Under the pieces are notes generated by a model, which made no database searches, had not been told where the DNA came from, and saw only the letters and a program-made list of their open reading frames with translations. 64,000 nt of DNA from Porodaedalea pini (lineage: Eukaryota; Basidiomycota; Agaricomycetes; Hymenochaetales; Hymenochaetaceae): assembly GCA_002794775.1 (NCBI GenBank), contig NBAY01000017.1, positions 434,001 through 498,000 of the forward strand. The letters run 5' to 3'. The translations under genes and the position numbers were made by a program. The stretch's first letter is position 1. Each line of letters begins with the position of its first letter. This document shows, piece by piece, positions 21,041 to 32,711 of the stretch.

Positions 21041-22692
21041 ATGTTCAATTCCTCTGCTTCGACGCCGGGACACCGATTGTCGCCACTATCGGCAGCGAGT
21101 CGGTCTCACTCTCCCGAGTCGGACGACGAGAGAAGCTCAAAGCATTCAGGAGACTCAAAACAAAATGCATTCTATTTGGCAAAGCATGTCATGCCACAGT
21201 CGAGCTCTCCAGAGTCTGAGGATATACCTGAGAGCCAGAAGTTCTCTTCTTCAAAAAATGCAACGAGGTCATGGAAAGTAAAGATATCGACTCATGTTGC
21301 TCCCCCAGAGCAAGAAGAAAGATATGTCAGAACACGGGAGGTATGCTTATTTCACATGCACAGCGCGTCTCCCCTTCCTCTGCACTTACTCCGTTTCATT
21401 GATTAGCGTGTCAGCGACATCGTTCAAAAAATCCTTGGATATGGATCAAACGCAGCGCAAGATGTATTAGAAATCGGCGCAAGTGTTCTTCAGTTCGCTC
21501 CGATTGGTGGTCTAGCACCAGCGGCACAGACACTAGTGATTATATGGAATGCCTTGGAGCTCGTAGAAGTCAGTCTTTTATCCTTCTGTGCAGAACTGCT
21601 CTTGACCTTTTCCACTAGTCAAATCAATTAGCTTGTCTCTCTCTGACTGAACGATGCGCTGACACCTTAATCGTGCTCCGGGAAGAAATAAATGGAGCCG
21701 GTGAAGATATAGAGAAACAGTTGCAATTCCCTCTTATGCAGCTTAACGAGTGAGTTACTCGTATATGTATTCTGTACTTTTCGAATATCACGCTTTCCGC
21801 CGTGTAGATCCTTCAACGCTGTCAAGACACTGTTGCAGGCACAGGCTCACCGACCTTTTTTCAAGCGGTATTTAAAGCGCAAAGAAATCCAGGGTCAGAT
21901 TGAGGCTTGCGATGCAAAATTATCAAACGCACTTGACTTGTTTTCGGTAATGTTCCAGATAAAATTGACTGTAGGCCTTCTCTAATTCGCGGTTCTCCAT
22001 AGCTCAAGATTCAGATACGATCGTTTCAGAGGATGGAGGCGGCTGAAGCTAAGCGAAGAGCTGGTGAGGATCGAACGAGGCAAGACCTTAAACAGCTACT
22101 TGCATCTCTTCCTGCGAAGATGAGACAGCCGGAGACCTTGTCTCTGTCGCAAGTGATGACTGTCGCGGAAACAGAGCCTTCTCCGGGTGACAGTGAGCCA
22201 GTGTCGTCAGACCGTTCGATTTCCGAGGACTCTACGGCGTTGACAGCGCTGCAGAGCAGAGCGGCGAATTTGTCTACGGCGTCTGAGGTACGGAAGATGC
22301 TGGATGATCTTGTTATGAAGAAAAACAACCGGGACTTCGCACTCGACCTAGTGGAGCTGCGCAATCTGATGCGCGAAGCTCTTGAGAAATCTTCAGACGA
22401 AGCACTGCTGGAAGTACTGCAGGTAAGTCGCGGGGAAGTCCGCGAGGTGCTGGAGGAGCTGCAACGTGCGCTCGAAGAGTACAAGGAGAGCAACGACAAC
22501 TCGGAAGCGCGTAGTGAGCCGGGGGATGTAAATTCCGATATTTCAAGCAAAGCGGAGAAGGAGCCCACGAGAGGAATTCTTCGTGCAAGAACTATGCCGA
22601 CGAAACTCTACGAGCAGGAGATCAGCGATGAGCTTGACAGAGATTTCATTCAATGCGCTATAAAGGCCTTGAAGAGATCTAATACTATTTGA
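21041..22692 (+). CDS. Gene A: MLKL-N-terminal-domain-like protein without kinase
   Basis: Five exons keep frame: 21041-21340, 21407-21568, 21619-21749, 21808-21946 and 22003-22692; 473 residues. Residues 1-100 are a Ser-rich disordered leader. Residues 101-244 form a helical domain with 'VLEIGASVLQFAPIGGLAPA', 'IIWNALELVESNQLAC', 'LTERCADTLIVLREEI', 'RPFFKRYLKRKEI' and 'LSNALDLFS', which I recognise as the adaptor/MLKL-NTD-like domain of Agaricomycete proteins. Residues 245-473 hold coiled coil and a block, 'LRNLMREALEKSS...LEVLQ', that gene B shares. The protein ends at 'ELDRDFIQCAIKALKRS', exactly where gene B continues into its kinase. Known for the fold: MLKL, HeLo and HELL four-helix bundles permeabilise membranes in programmed cell death. 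Role here is inferred only from fold resemblance; it may be a kinase-less partner or decoy of gene B. Confidence 0.75.
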
Positions 22693-23018
22693 TCGTAGTC
22701 GAAAGGAGTCACTGTACACTATGTAGAAGAACTCAGAGTCAGAGCGCCTTAGATTGACAGCTGTGTAACTATTTAAAGACTGTCGCGTAGGTTGCATTTG
22801 TGTACAGCCGAGTATTTATCTTTGCAACGCGCAACTTAAAATTGTGAATATTCAGTCACGTGGCGAGGAATTTATAATGCATCTGCTATCTACTTATCAA
22901 CAGATATCCAACCGCTCGGAAAACGAAAACAAACGAAAGAAAGGAAAACCGGACGAAGCGCTCGAAGAGTTGTGAACTAGGCTAGGTGATGCGTGATAAA
23001 AGGTCATGTCATGGGAAG

Positions 23019-26000
23019 CTAAATGTGAAATGAAGGGGGAAGTTCTGAGAAAATAGGCATAGCGTCGGGAGGACGACGAAACGAAAAGTAAGCAAATTTC
23101 AATAATAAAAGGAAGTTGTTAGGACGGAACCAGTCAGGGAAATTAATAGGTAAGATGCGTTGATGAAAAAGGCCGTTGCGAATATGAGCAAAAAAAGGGC
23201 AAACATTTAAAAGATGGCGGACATCATGTTTGACGCATAGAGGGTCTGGGCAACGTGGTTCGGGGTTACGGATATGTAGATCAAGGGCGTTGAGCAAGAT
23301 CCCAACGGCACGTCCATGAACTAAACGGGATATCCTCTTCTCAGGAGGTAGTTTGAGGAAAGCATGAAACGATCAGGTGGGGTTTAGGATGAAAGATGAT
23401 GGTTTGGCAATCAATCGGTGGCCACATAAATTAACGAGGTGGGCTTTCCATTCTCGAAGAAGGTCGAGTTGGAGCTGAGCAGTAAGGTTCGGTAGTGAGT
23501 CCGGGACGGGCTCACAAGCTCGGTTGGTCGCGGCGTCTTTGGCCAATTTGTCGGCCTTGGAGTTGCCCAGGACTCCCTTATGTGAGGGGAGCCACTGGAC
23601 CGTAATGTGTGACGCGGGGTGGTTTTGGACCAGAAATATTCCACAGACGACAAAAGAGGATGATAAAGTCTGCGTGACTGTTGTCGTCGGTAAAGATGAG
23701 ATTGGCGCAGTTAAGTGAGTCGGTAACAACGTGGATGTGCACCGGTGTGGAACATTTCGCGAGAAGAGAAGATATCTGGCGTATGGCTGCGATGAGCACT
23801 TCCTGCTCCTTGAACAATATATTCGAGCGAGAGTGCGCTACTGAAGAAAAGACAGCTAGTTCATGGTGATCGTGCATAATGGCGTAACCATGGCCACCGT
23901 TGGCGACGCCCTTGTTGTCTAGGATGATGGAGCCATCTGTGAAAATGAAATATTGGTGAGGGGGTGGACGTAGGTAAAAGGAATTGAATGAATGGATGGC
24001 TTTCTGGCGTTGGTCCGGGGCCGGAATGGGAGTAAGTATGAGTCTGGAATGTACAGGGACGAAAACAGGGAACAAGGGGGATTTAGGAATGGAGGTATGT
24101 GGAAGGAGTACATCGCAGAGGTAACTGTTTTGGTTGGCTACGTGGTTTGAATGAGAAAAGTAAGAAAGTAAGAAACGTTGAGAAAGTATGCGAATGAAAA
24201 GATCGAGCAGAGGAATTGAAAGAACAGATTCTGCAATAGAAGGGTTTACAGCCTGATGGATAATAGAGTGTAAGAAGCGATTCTGAATAGGTTGTAAAAG
24301 AGATGAAATAAAACTGGACTCAGGAAAAAGGACAGCGCCATAAGTTGCGACTGAACGAATGAGGCCGAAATATAGAAGTTGAGCGTATTGAAAAAATGCT
24401 CCATTGGAATGGTTAAAAAGGAAAGAGCATTGATGTAAGGTAGACAGCGCTTTATTTGCACGGGCTTGGAAGTGGAGTTTGGGCGATAGGTCAAAGGAAA
24501 AAATGAACCCAAGCCATGTAATATGTTGTGAGGGCTGAATAACAAGATTGCCCGGAAGAGAGAGGGATGGTGAAGAAGATTGAGATGGGTTAGAAAGAAA
24601 AGATTGGAACTGGAAGCGAGCGACTCGAGGATGGGGGATGATATGTAAAAGTTCAATGGCGTCGGGGTCAATTGATAAACCAAGTGCCTGGAATTGAGAG
24701 GAAAGAAAGGAAAACTGGTTACGCAACCGTACCAGGTTAGTCTGGATACTGAGCGACCGGGCGGAAAGTAGGTGATCATCCATGTAAGCGAATAAAGGAT
24801 GATGTGGGCCGAAGTGTTTGTAGTAAGAAGAAATAACGTCGGCAGACACGAAGACTGAAATGAGAGGGGATAAAGGGGATCCCTGAGGGACGCCGTGATT
24901 AGGTTTTATAAAGGGAGGAGAAAAGAAATTGTTGAAGTGAAATGAAATTGGGCGGTCAGTAAGCCAAGTGGCCAGAACGCGGATGAAGTTGGGATGGACC
25001 TTCGAACGAATGAGTTTGTTAAGAAGAAGAGAGTGGGAGATGTTGTCGAAAAAACCCTGAATATCCACGGACAAAATTGATGTAACGTAGTAATGATGTT
25101 GTCGATGAAGCATATGTCCGATGTACTCGCCAGGCATAATGTAAGGATTGGAAAGAATAAAGGATAAGAGTTCGTAACAAGCGGTAAGGGAAGAACGATG
25201 TTTTCGACACCCATGTTGGGAGTCGGGAAGAAGGTTGTTCTTTTCGAAAAAGGGTTGGAGAAAATTGAAAAGAACACGTTCAAAAAGTTTTCCGATTGTG
25301 TCCACCAAAGTGATGGGTCAGAACGCCCTGGGCACCAAAAAGTCAGAACGTTTGGGCTTAGGAATAAAAGTAACGAGAGACATTTTAAAAGAAAGGGGAA
25401 AGTGGCCTAACTCGAGGCATTTAGAAAAAAGATCTGCAAAGAATTGTCCATGGTGTTCCACCAGCAACGCGAGATGTTGATACGAGATGTGATTATTCCC
25501 AGGGCTCGTACTTTTATCAATACCACGAAGGGCATTGAGCACATCATTCGTTGACACAATGGGGCTGTCTGCTAGCGCCGGTAGGTGAACAGGTACTGGC
25601 TGAGATGAAAGGGGCGGAAAGAATGTGCTGCGAAACAAGGAGGCTTTGTTATCCTCGGTTATAGAGAAGGACCCATTCGACATCCTGAGTGCACCGATAG
25701 GGGTGCGGCGGCGCGCGACACCTGTGAATTGTCGGCGCCAGATGGAGGACTGATCAGAGCTTTGAAGACGAGCTCCATAAAACGTGGATTTGGCCCTGGA
25801 TAATTCTACATCCAGCAGATGTTTCGTTTCGGCAGACGGGTTTTGACAGTGCTCCCGATAGTGTTTGGAACAGGCTTCAGACCACCAAGCGTTGGGGCTG
25901 AAGTACGTGCGGGGTTTACGTTTGCAGAGGAATGCCTTGGCAAAAGAAGAAAAGGAATCCTGAAAGGAAAAGAGTAAGTTGTCCAGCGACTTCGCCGAAT

Positions 26001-26817
26001 GGATGTTTTGAAGGTCAAAGGAAAAAAGTTTAGAGTCGCAAAATTCGGCCACGAAGGTTGGTAGATCATGGGAGCGAATAGACCGGAGGGGAGGTTGAGA
26101 AGGAGCAGCGAGGAAATTGATGTTAAAGGAAAACGAAAGTGGGAAATGGTCTGATGAAGTAGTAAAAGAAGGATCAGAAATGACAAGAGACTCGGAGATT
26201 TGAGAAGAAAAATCAACTGAAGAAAGGACAAGGTCTATAATTGAGTAATGATTGGTAGATCGGTTATAATAAGTTGGCCGGTCTGGTGGATTACAAACAG
26301 TGAGGACTCGGGAGTGAGCGAAATCGCGTTCTTGTGCAGGAAGCGACCATAAAGAGGAGTGGCGGTTAAAGTCGCCAATGAAAACATTGGAAATCGAATT
26401 TAAAAGGGGTAGATTGGATTCGAATTCCCGTTTAGAAGGGGAGTTGTAAACGTTCCATAAAAGCAAAGGAGTGGGGAGGTCTCGAGAAATCGAGATAACT
26501 GAAATATTAGGCGAAGGATTAGGGGTCTGATATAGGGAGACCTGATGGATAAGACAAGAATGAACGTAAGTGCAGCACCGGGGTTTACCAGTTGCTGGGG
26601 GAAGAAATGCAGTATAGGGTGCATAGTTTTGAGAATCAAACGCTCGAGCACCAGAAGGATCGGATTTGGAGGGGAGAATCCTTTGAATAACGGGAATTTC
26701 CTGAAGACAGACGATGTCAGGGGACACGTGGGTGGATGAAAATGAACGAAATAGAAAATCAAACGAAGGTGAAGAATTGCGAATATTGAGGGAGAGAACG
26801 GATATTGTCTCAGACAT
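23019..26817 (-). pseudogene. LINE ORF2: endonuclease, reverse transcriptase, RNase H
   Basis: The frame opens at 26817 with an exonuclease/endonuclease/phosphatase fold ('VLSLNIRNSS', 'DIVCLQEIP', 'VFIGDFNRHSSLW'). RT follows ('HGVPQGSPLSPLI', 'FAYMDDHLL' with the catalytic Asp pair), then RNase H ('FTDGSI', 'VVTDSLNCAN', 'VQWLPSHKGVLGNSKADKLA') and a terminal 'CPDPLCVKHDVRHLLNVC' motif. Three defects are visible. A TGA at 25318-25320 sits in the linker between endonuclease and RT, and the frame is otherwise continuous there. A frameshift lies near 23650 inside RNase H. A TGA near 23380 precedes the terminal Cys/His motif. The copy is therefore non-functional. Confidence 0.85.
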
Positions 26818-26823
26818 GGGAAA

Positions 26824-29193
26824 TTAATAAGGGGATTGATAGTTGCGACGAGCGGGACAGTCGGAAGACCGAGCGCTATGATTACCCTGGCAATTAATGC
26901 ACAACGCGAAATGCTCGCACTGGAGGTTATTAGTCGCCGTATATGATGCGCACTTAGCAACATGTACTGCGGTGCGGTGAGGTTCGGAACAGATAGCACA
27001 GCGTGCTGCTGATCGACATTTGGAAGCGGGATGCCCTAGACGGTGGCAATTGTCGCATTGGTTGATTGTCGGGTGGGCTTTTATCTCTTCAAGATGACGA
27101 ATGACTCTGAAGATGGGGACCGATCGGTTACCGTGTAGGAAGAAGTGATCGAAAGAAAGGCGGTCGGGATCTTTCATGACAACTGAGACATTATAGAAGT
27201 CGCGCTCGTTCAGTCGTTCGGGGGATGACATGAATCTAGGAGGGAACATGAATTCTCGCCCTTCGAACTGGGGCAAAGCCGAGATTTTGTCGGCTAGATC
27301 TGATTCGCTGTATATCAGTTTGGACTCCCTATCGTAGACGGGGACCCCAGGGATGACCATCTTAAACTGCGGGGACGGCATAAAAGGTTTCGCCCTGCTA
27401 ATGTTAAGGATGTGACTGAGCTGGGTGGCGAGAGAAGTATAGTTAGCGTCGAAATCCGCTCGGATATTGGTGAAAGAGATAAGAAGGTTGCTGTTAGAGG
27501 TGTACTTGACATTCAGCACCACCAAGTGTTTAAACAGTGGGTTGCCCTTTAGGCCAGCCCTCACAGCATTTTTGACAGACTGTGTAAGTGGTCGAACTGC
27601 GAGGTCTCCTGGCAGGGAGAAATAAACTCGCTTGATGTTGGATGAACAAATGTTAACTGATCCGTTAGAACGGTTGACAGGTACCGTTGAGATTTCCCCG
27701 TCAGGGTTCTCTATGGTAGAACGTAATACTTTGGTGGGGGTCGTCTTGGGTTTCTTTTGGGCTGCTTTCACGTAGGTGATGGTGGTGAAGCCGTCTCTGT
27801 CGGTTCCAACAGATTCGACCTTAGGGTGGTAAATGGTTGTGCCACCCGGTCTAGGGGCGTTATGAGCTGAATGGGCATAGCTGTCGGGCGCATAGATGAC
27901 GCCTTCGGAACTCATGCAATAACCCAATCCTGGGACGCGCGTATTGGCGATAGCGGCGGCATACTCGGTCCTTCCATTCTTTGGGGTTTGGATGCGTTGC
28001 TTAGCGATGGGAGGGTCGGGAGGGAACCGATTGTCATGGACAAAGCGCGCACCGATGGGGTTGGGAAGAAATTTGACCTGTGGTTTATTAGCTGATAGAG
28101 GAGCTTTGACAGTAGTTGAAGAGGGAGAAGAGTGAGCAAGCTGTTTTTCAAGATTGTTAGTTTTATTGACCAGAGAGGAGACGAGAGAAGTGAGAGACTG
28201 AATGGATCGAGACATAGAAGACATATTGTCGGAAATGTGCTGTTCGCGAATAACCTGTGCTGAAAGGTGTAAGTCGTCAAAAACATGTTTAAAGTCGGGT
28301 GAATGGATTCGGTATGAGGAATGGAAGGCCTGAAGCCCTTCATTAGCCTTGTTTTCCTTAATGGTTTCGTCGTCGAAACAGTGTGATTTACTAATCCAAG
28401 AGACGAGGTTGGAGGCCACATCTGCGAGGGCTTTGCCGGCCCGAATCGGATCGTCGTACCACGGCGTGGGGGAAGACCAGGAAGGCTGAGTAATGAGCAT
28501 TGATATATGATCGATGGTCTCCTTAGTCAGGTGCATGAAGGAGGAAGAAACCCGTTCGGCAACTTGCGGGTCCTCGTATTCCGAGATTGACGCGTCGTCC
28601 ATATCGTTATCGATCTGGGGGGCTTGGCTCATACTGGGGACATAGAGGTCGTCGGCCTCCATGTCATCGGTTTCGTCGATTCGTGCGGGTGGCTGTAAGG
28701 CATGATGCTCTTCCTCCGAATTGGAGCGCTTAAGCGAGGGCTGTGACTCGATGATCGGGGTGGGGGGGAGATCCCCTTGCTTGCGTAGGGCGGATGCATG
28801 GGCGTCCGCTTCGACATCGGGGGACCAATTGGCACGATTCTTCGCTACGGTTTCGCAGACGGCATCGTTGTGGTTGTAGGTCTTATCGCGACCACAGACG
28901 ATGCAAAGCTTGTCTTTGCCACTAACACAGCTGCGACTGTGATAGGGGAGATCCGATTTACACTCCTCACACTTGGTGGGGTCCTTGGGATTGGCAAGGG
29001 AATGAGACGACTTTGTTTTCTGGAGAGATGCTTTGGCTCTGGTCAGCATTTTGCTGTCCATTGCGGAGAGAGATAAAACGAGTTGACTGCAACTTTCCCA
29101 CGATCCAGATGGTGATGGTAGGAGATCAAGAAGTGGCGAGGAAACGCGACGATCCTCGCGCGTACAGGTCTGACTCTTGAGTGTCTCCTCCAT
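26824..29193 (-). CDS. LINE ORF1 (gag-like, three zinc knuckles)
   Basis: Intact 789-codon frame from ATG at 29193. The N-terminal half is charged and includes Cys pairs ('CEECKSDLPYHSRSC', 'CIVCGRDKTYNHNDAVC'). The C-terminus has the zinc-knuckle array 'CDNCHRLGHPASKC', 'CAICSEPHRTAVHVAKC' and 'CINCQGNHSARSSDC', the usual arrangement in ORF1 of Tad/I-type fungal LINEs. It is expected to coat the element RNA. It overlaps no host gene but faces YVC1 head to head across 46 bp. Confidence 0.85.
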   Translation of the reverse strand: MEETLKSQTCTREDRRVSSPLLDLLPSPSGSWESCSQLVLSLSAMDSKMLTRAKASLQKTKSSHSLANPKDPTKCEECKSDLPYHSRSCVSGKDKLCIVCGRDKTYNHNDAVCETVAKNRANWSPDVEADAHASALRKQGDLPPTPIIESQPSLKRSNSEEEHHALQPPARIDETDDMEADDLYVPSMSQAPQIDNDMDDASISEYEDPQVAERVSSSFMHLTKETIDHISMLITQPSWSSPTPWYDDPIRAGKALADVASNLVSWISKSHCFDDETIKENKANEGLQAFHSSYRIHSPDFKHVFDDLHLSAQVIREQHISDNMSSMSRSIQSLTSLVSSLVNKTNNLEKQLAHSSPSSTTVKAPLSANKPQVKFLPNPIGARFVHDNRFPPDPPIAKQRIQTPKNGRTEYAAAIANTRVPGLGYCMSSEGVIYAPDSYAHSAHNAPRPGGTTIYHPKVESVGTDRDGFTTITYVKAAQKKPKTTPTKVLRSTIENPDGEISTVPVNRSNGSVNICSSNIKRVYFSLPGDLAVRPLTQSVKNAVRAGLKGNPLFKHLVVLNVKYTSNSNLLISFTNIRADFDANYTSLATQLSHILNISRAKPFMPSPQFKMVIPGVPVYDRESKLIYSESDLADKISALPQFEGREFMFPPRFMSSPERLNERDFYNVSVVMKDPDRLSFDHFFLHGNRSVPIFRVIRHLEEIKAHPTINQCDNCHRLGHPASKCRSAARCAICSEPHRTAVHVAKCASYTATNNLQCEHFALCINCQGNHSARSSDCPARRNYQSPY

Positions 29194-29239
29194 ACAGTCC
29201 TGACCGGCATTCCTTGTACATTTCGTGACCTAATCCGAC

Positions 29240-32200
29240 ATGGACCCAGAAGAACAAATAAGCCTCCTTTCACCAAATCTGACTAATATACGCGTCTTCC
29301 CGTTGATTTGCCACCTAAAAAGAGATGTTACGGTGAGTACTAGTAGTAGTACATCGACTTGAAGTCATATGCGCTTACCGGCAGTTCTGACTGTTTCTAG
29401 GAAAACATAGGCATGTGCACGTTCTTTCGCCCCAATATGCGATAAATTCTGAACATATGATTTAGATACCGCCTTGACTTGGGAGTGAGTACGAAGCATG
29501 CTTTACTTCATCTCGCTGATGTCGAGTTAGACAGCTCACGGCGTCCGACATCAACTTTGCAATTGTCCGACCTTTGGTTTACAAATATGCAAGGCTTAAG
29601 AACACGGCCGTCATTTATGCCTGCCTTGTTGTGCGCTCTCATTTCATCCACATTGCGGACGAGGATCTCGCCCATGCGAACGTCATGGCGTCACGCGCGA
29701 TGATGTGCGAGATTCTTGCAATGAAGCTTGTCCGGACATTTGCAAGCTCCAAGCTTGAACTTGCTGCTGTTCTTACCACGAGCTGGAGTCCGATTGCAGG
29801 TGCGCCTACGGAGGTTGTGGAGGATGTTATGGAGGCACTGGGTGGAGATGAAAAGGATCTGGATGATCCAACGAGTGCGTTAGAGGTATGCCTTCGTGAC
29901 CATTTTGAAGGATCCCTTTATGAATTTTCGCCTCACAGATGGCCATTGCAACAAATTCGAAATCTTTCCTGGCGACCACAGTGGTTCAGACCATCGTCAA
30001 CGATATTTACATTGGGCGCATCGTGTTCTCGACTGTTTCGAATAGGTCACTTCTGGCGGACAATTACAAACCTCGAGCCGTTGAAATATATGATGGACGG
30101 AAAGCTCCTTTCCTTGATCATTACCGGTGAGTAGAAGTGCAGACAGACGCTTTTGTTGCCGAAGTTGATTTTTTGTTCATTTTAGGCTTCGTGTACCCAA
30201 ATATGGCGCCATCCTGGAATTCCTAAACTTTGTCTTCTTAATGCTGACCTTCTGCCTTTGTCTATCCAGTGCGTAACCTGCCTTTTAGACCATGCTAAAC
30301 AAGAAGTGATCGTGACCGTGTCCATAGACCAGGATTTCGATCACTTTGGGAGATGGGAAGGCGTTTTTGTGGTATTTGCACTTGCATTTCTTTTAGAAGA
30401 ATATGCCCAGGCTCGCGAGCATGGATGGAGCAGTGAGTTCCATCTTTTCACACCGATGTATGCATCTGAGATTGTGCTTTTGCGAAAGTTTACATGGCCA
30501 GCGTAAATTTATTATGCGTACCTTCCACTTCCCTATCTTATGACCTGCTAAATCGTAGATGTGGAATGTCTTTGACACGGCTTTCCTATCAATTTTCCTC
30601 ACTTATTTCATTTTGCGCGTGAGAGGCTTGGTCCAGGGTAATGGTGAGTAATTCTCGACTCAGTGTCAACACAAACTTACTTTCTGATCCGTATCTTATA
30701 ATCAGCATATTCCTCAGAACTGGCCTTTGATATTCTTGCGTGCGGAGCATGCATCTTATTTCCTCGGTATTCTCAACCATTCTCTGCAGCAACAAAATGA
30801 GTTACCCACAAGTGATATAGGCTGGCCTTTTTCGCGATCAAAAACAATGTCGTCATCCTGTAGGTGATCACAGTAGATTGTGCGCTTGGGAACTAAGAAT
30901 GATATATAGAGCACTGCGCGGAATGGTCGTTGACTTCGTATTCTTCATGTGTGTTGCAGCGGTTTGCTTCTCTGGACTACTCTTCACGCTATGGACGCTA
31001 GGTGCGTAGTCGCTGATGTGCATGACGGAATGTTATTTGTCTCAATATGACCGACCTCCAAGCTGATAAGACTGAATGGCCATTAAAGAAAATCATATGG
31101 TTGATGGTACAAATCTGGTTTGGAAATACGTATCTTAGCTTTTCGCAAGCGGAAAGCTTCCACAAATTATTTGGCCCTATCTTAATGACGATGTTTGCCG
31201 CATTATCGAACACCTTGCTCTTGACGAGTGCGTAACCCTTCTTTAGCCTCTTGAAGTCAGCTGAGCTGATCTGTGGAACTGTTAGTTCTAATCTCAATAT
31301 TGTCAAACACATTCGCTCGAATTAACGAGGTTAGTCGGCCCTATTTTTTCAGTGCTTGAGCTTTTGCTTATGTTTAGTTCAGAATGCAAACCAGGAAGTG
31401 AGCTTTGATACTATTGGTTGACGCAGCTCCGGGCTGACGCAGAGCAGTATCTTTTCCAATTCACCATCAGTACCATCGAAGGGTAAATAGCATTCTCCCC
31501 TTTCCGTTACCTTTTACTCATTGTTATTTTTATTGCAGTGTTAAATTAGATGCTCTATTCAGCTATCAGCCGCCATTCAACCTCTTTGCTTACTTGCTGC
31601 TACTTCCCTTGAGCTGGATACTGTCTCCGAGAGCGTTGCACTCCGCGAATGTCTTTCTTATTCGACTGACAGTGAGTATTGCACTGATAACAAGAGAGAT
31701 AGTATACTGATGTTTCCTCTTCTTCGTAGTCTTTCCCGATTTTGATCATCATCGGACTGTACGAGCGCTACTTCTCTGCTGGTCGCAAAATGCGCACATC
31801 AGGGAAGGAAACTGCACATCACATATATAATTCGCTGCCCCGCAATCTCAAGACGATGCCGCTTGTCGAGGCGCTCGTCGGCACGCACGCGCATACGATC
31901 TACGACGCAATATTTGATGTTGAGCTCTCCGATGAGCAAGAGAATGCGCTCTTTGAGGACTTTAGTGGTGATGAAGACGAGGATGCGCCGACGTTGCGCT
32001 CGCTAGCGTCGCGGGAGAGCATACGTAAGCGCTCAGAGATTCGTACCCGCACGCCGGCGCAGCGGCGCCCACAGAGCTCGAGCGTTCCTAGTACGCCACA
32101 TCGCCTTCCCTCGCCAGGTGCACCTCGCTCACCCCGTCGGCCGAAAAAGAGTCTTCAGTCGGACAACGGACAGGCAGGCGGGCTAGCGCCGGGATTACCG

Positions 32201-32549
32201 GTGGTGAAGACGCCCAGTCCGTTGGCACGATTGTTTGCTGTACCACGCCTCGTGACATCTGCTTCAGAAAATGCTATGAGTCCCACATCGCCGATGGCCG
32301 AGGAGGCGCTTGCAGGCATCCGAAAGCTTGAGACCGTGCTCGAAGGTATCCGGGACCTTCCCGTGCAACGTCTGAAGGACGAAATGAAGGAGCTTCAGGT
32401 TGGTTGTCTTTCCTGCTCTGTTTCCACTCTACTGATTGTGATCTCAGGAGCGACAAGCACGCATTGAAAATCTGCTGCTAACTTTGACCAGGGGTATGCG
32501 AAACGAGACTAGCACACATAGTGCGTCTCGACACAATAGCGCCTTTTAA
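29240..32549 (+). CDS. YVC1: YVC1-type vacuolar TRP calcium channel
   Basis: Nineteen exons keep frame (786 residues): 29240-29332, 29401-29410, 29466-29484, 29531-29885, 29939-30126, 30186-30268, 30289-30432, 30489-30502, 30559-30637, 30706-30766, 30821-30859, 30910-31001, 31063-31227, 31286-31329, 31383-31397, 31427-31482, 31539-31671, 31730-32398 and 32448-32549. Fungal YVC1 landmarks are present: 'DTALTWEQLTASDIN', 'MMCEILAMKLVRTFA', 'NDIYIGRIVFS', 'PFLDHYRLRVPKYGAILEFL', 'WNVFDTAF', the pore region 'LMVQIWFGNTYLSFSQ' (about residues 405-420) and the last helix 'NTLLLTILISILSNTFARIN'. The cytoplasmic tail is Ser/Arg-rich and ends in a coiled coil. The known role of YVC1 is release of vacuolar calcium on osmotic or oxidative stress. 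Intron 2 is GC..AG. Exons of 10, 14, 15 and 19 nt are unusually small. The LINE abuts its 5' end. Confidence 0.92.
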
Positions 32550-32711
32550 CTGTCTTCAGTCATGAACAGCTCATACTCTTTTCTTTGAATCTACGTACAA
32601 GATCATGATCGTAATTTACCATGCCAGCTGACAACAACTAATGCAGCAAAGTGACAGCAGGTCAAGTGTAAGACAGGAAAATGAAGCCAACCAACAAGTA
32701 CGAGTGTACAA

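Larger units (their letters stand above)
22930..29200 (-). mobile_element. Tad-like non-LTR retrotransposon (LINE), decayed
   Basis: On the minus strand, a gag-like ORF1 with CCHC knuckles is followed by an ORF2 containing endonuclease, reverse transcriptase, RNase H and a terminal Cys/His motif. That order, with RNase H after RT, fits the Tad/I group of fungal LINEs. ORF1 is intact; ORF2 carries TGA codons and one frameshift, so the copy cannot move on its own. I could not find a poly-A tract or a target-site duplication, so both ends are approximate. The 5' end lies within about 50 bp of the YVC1 start codon. Confidence 0.8.

Noticed and set aside
22033..22692. Gene A last exon as an independent single-exon gene
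   Set aside because: Upstream exons match gene B exon for exon in length and phase, so it is the last exon of a five-exon gene.
25308..25330. Programmed stop or recoding between LINE endonuclease and reverse transcriptase
   Set aside because: It is a single in-frame TGA in an element with further defects; ordinary decay explains it.
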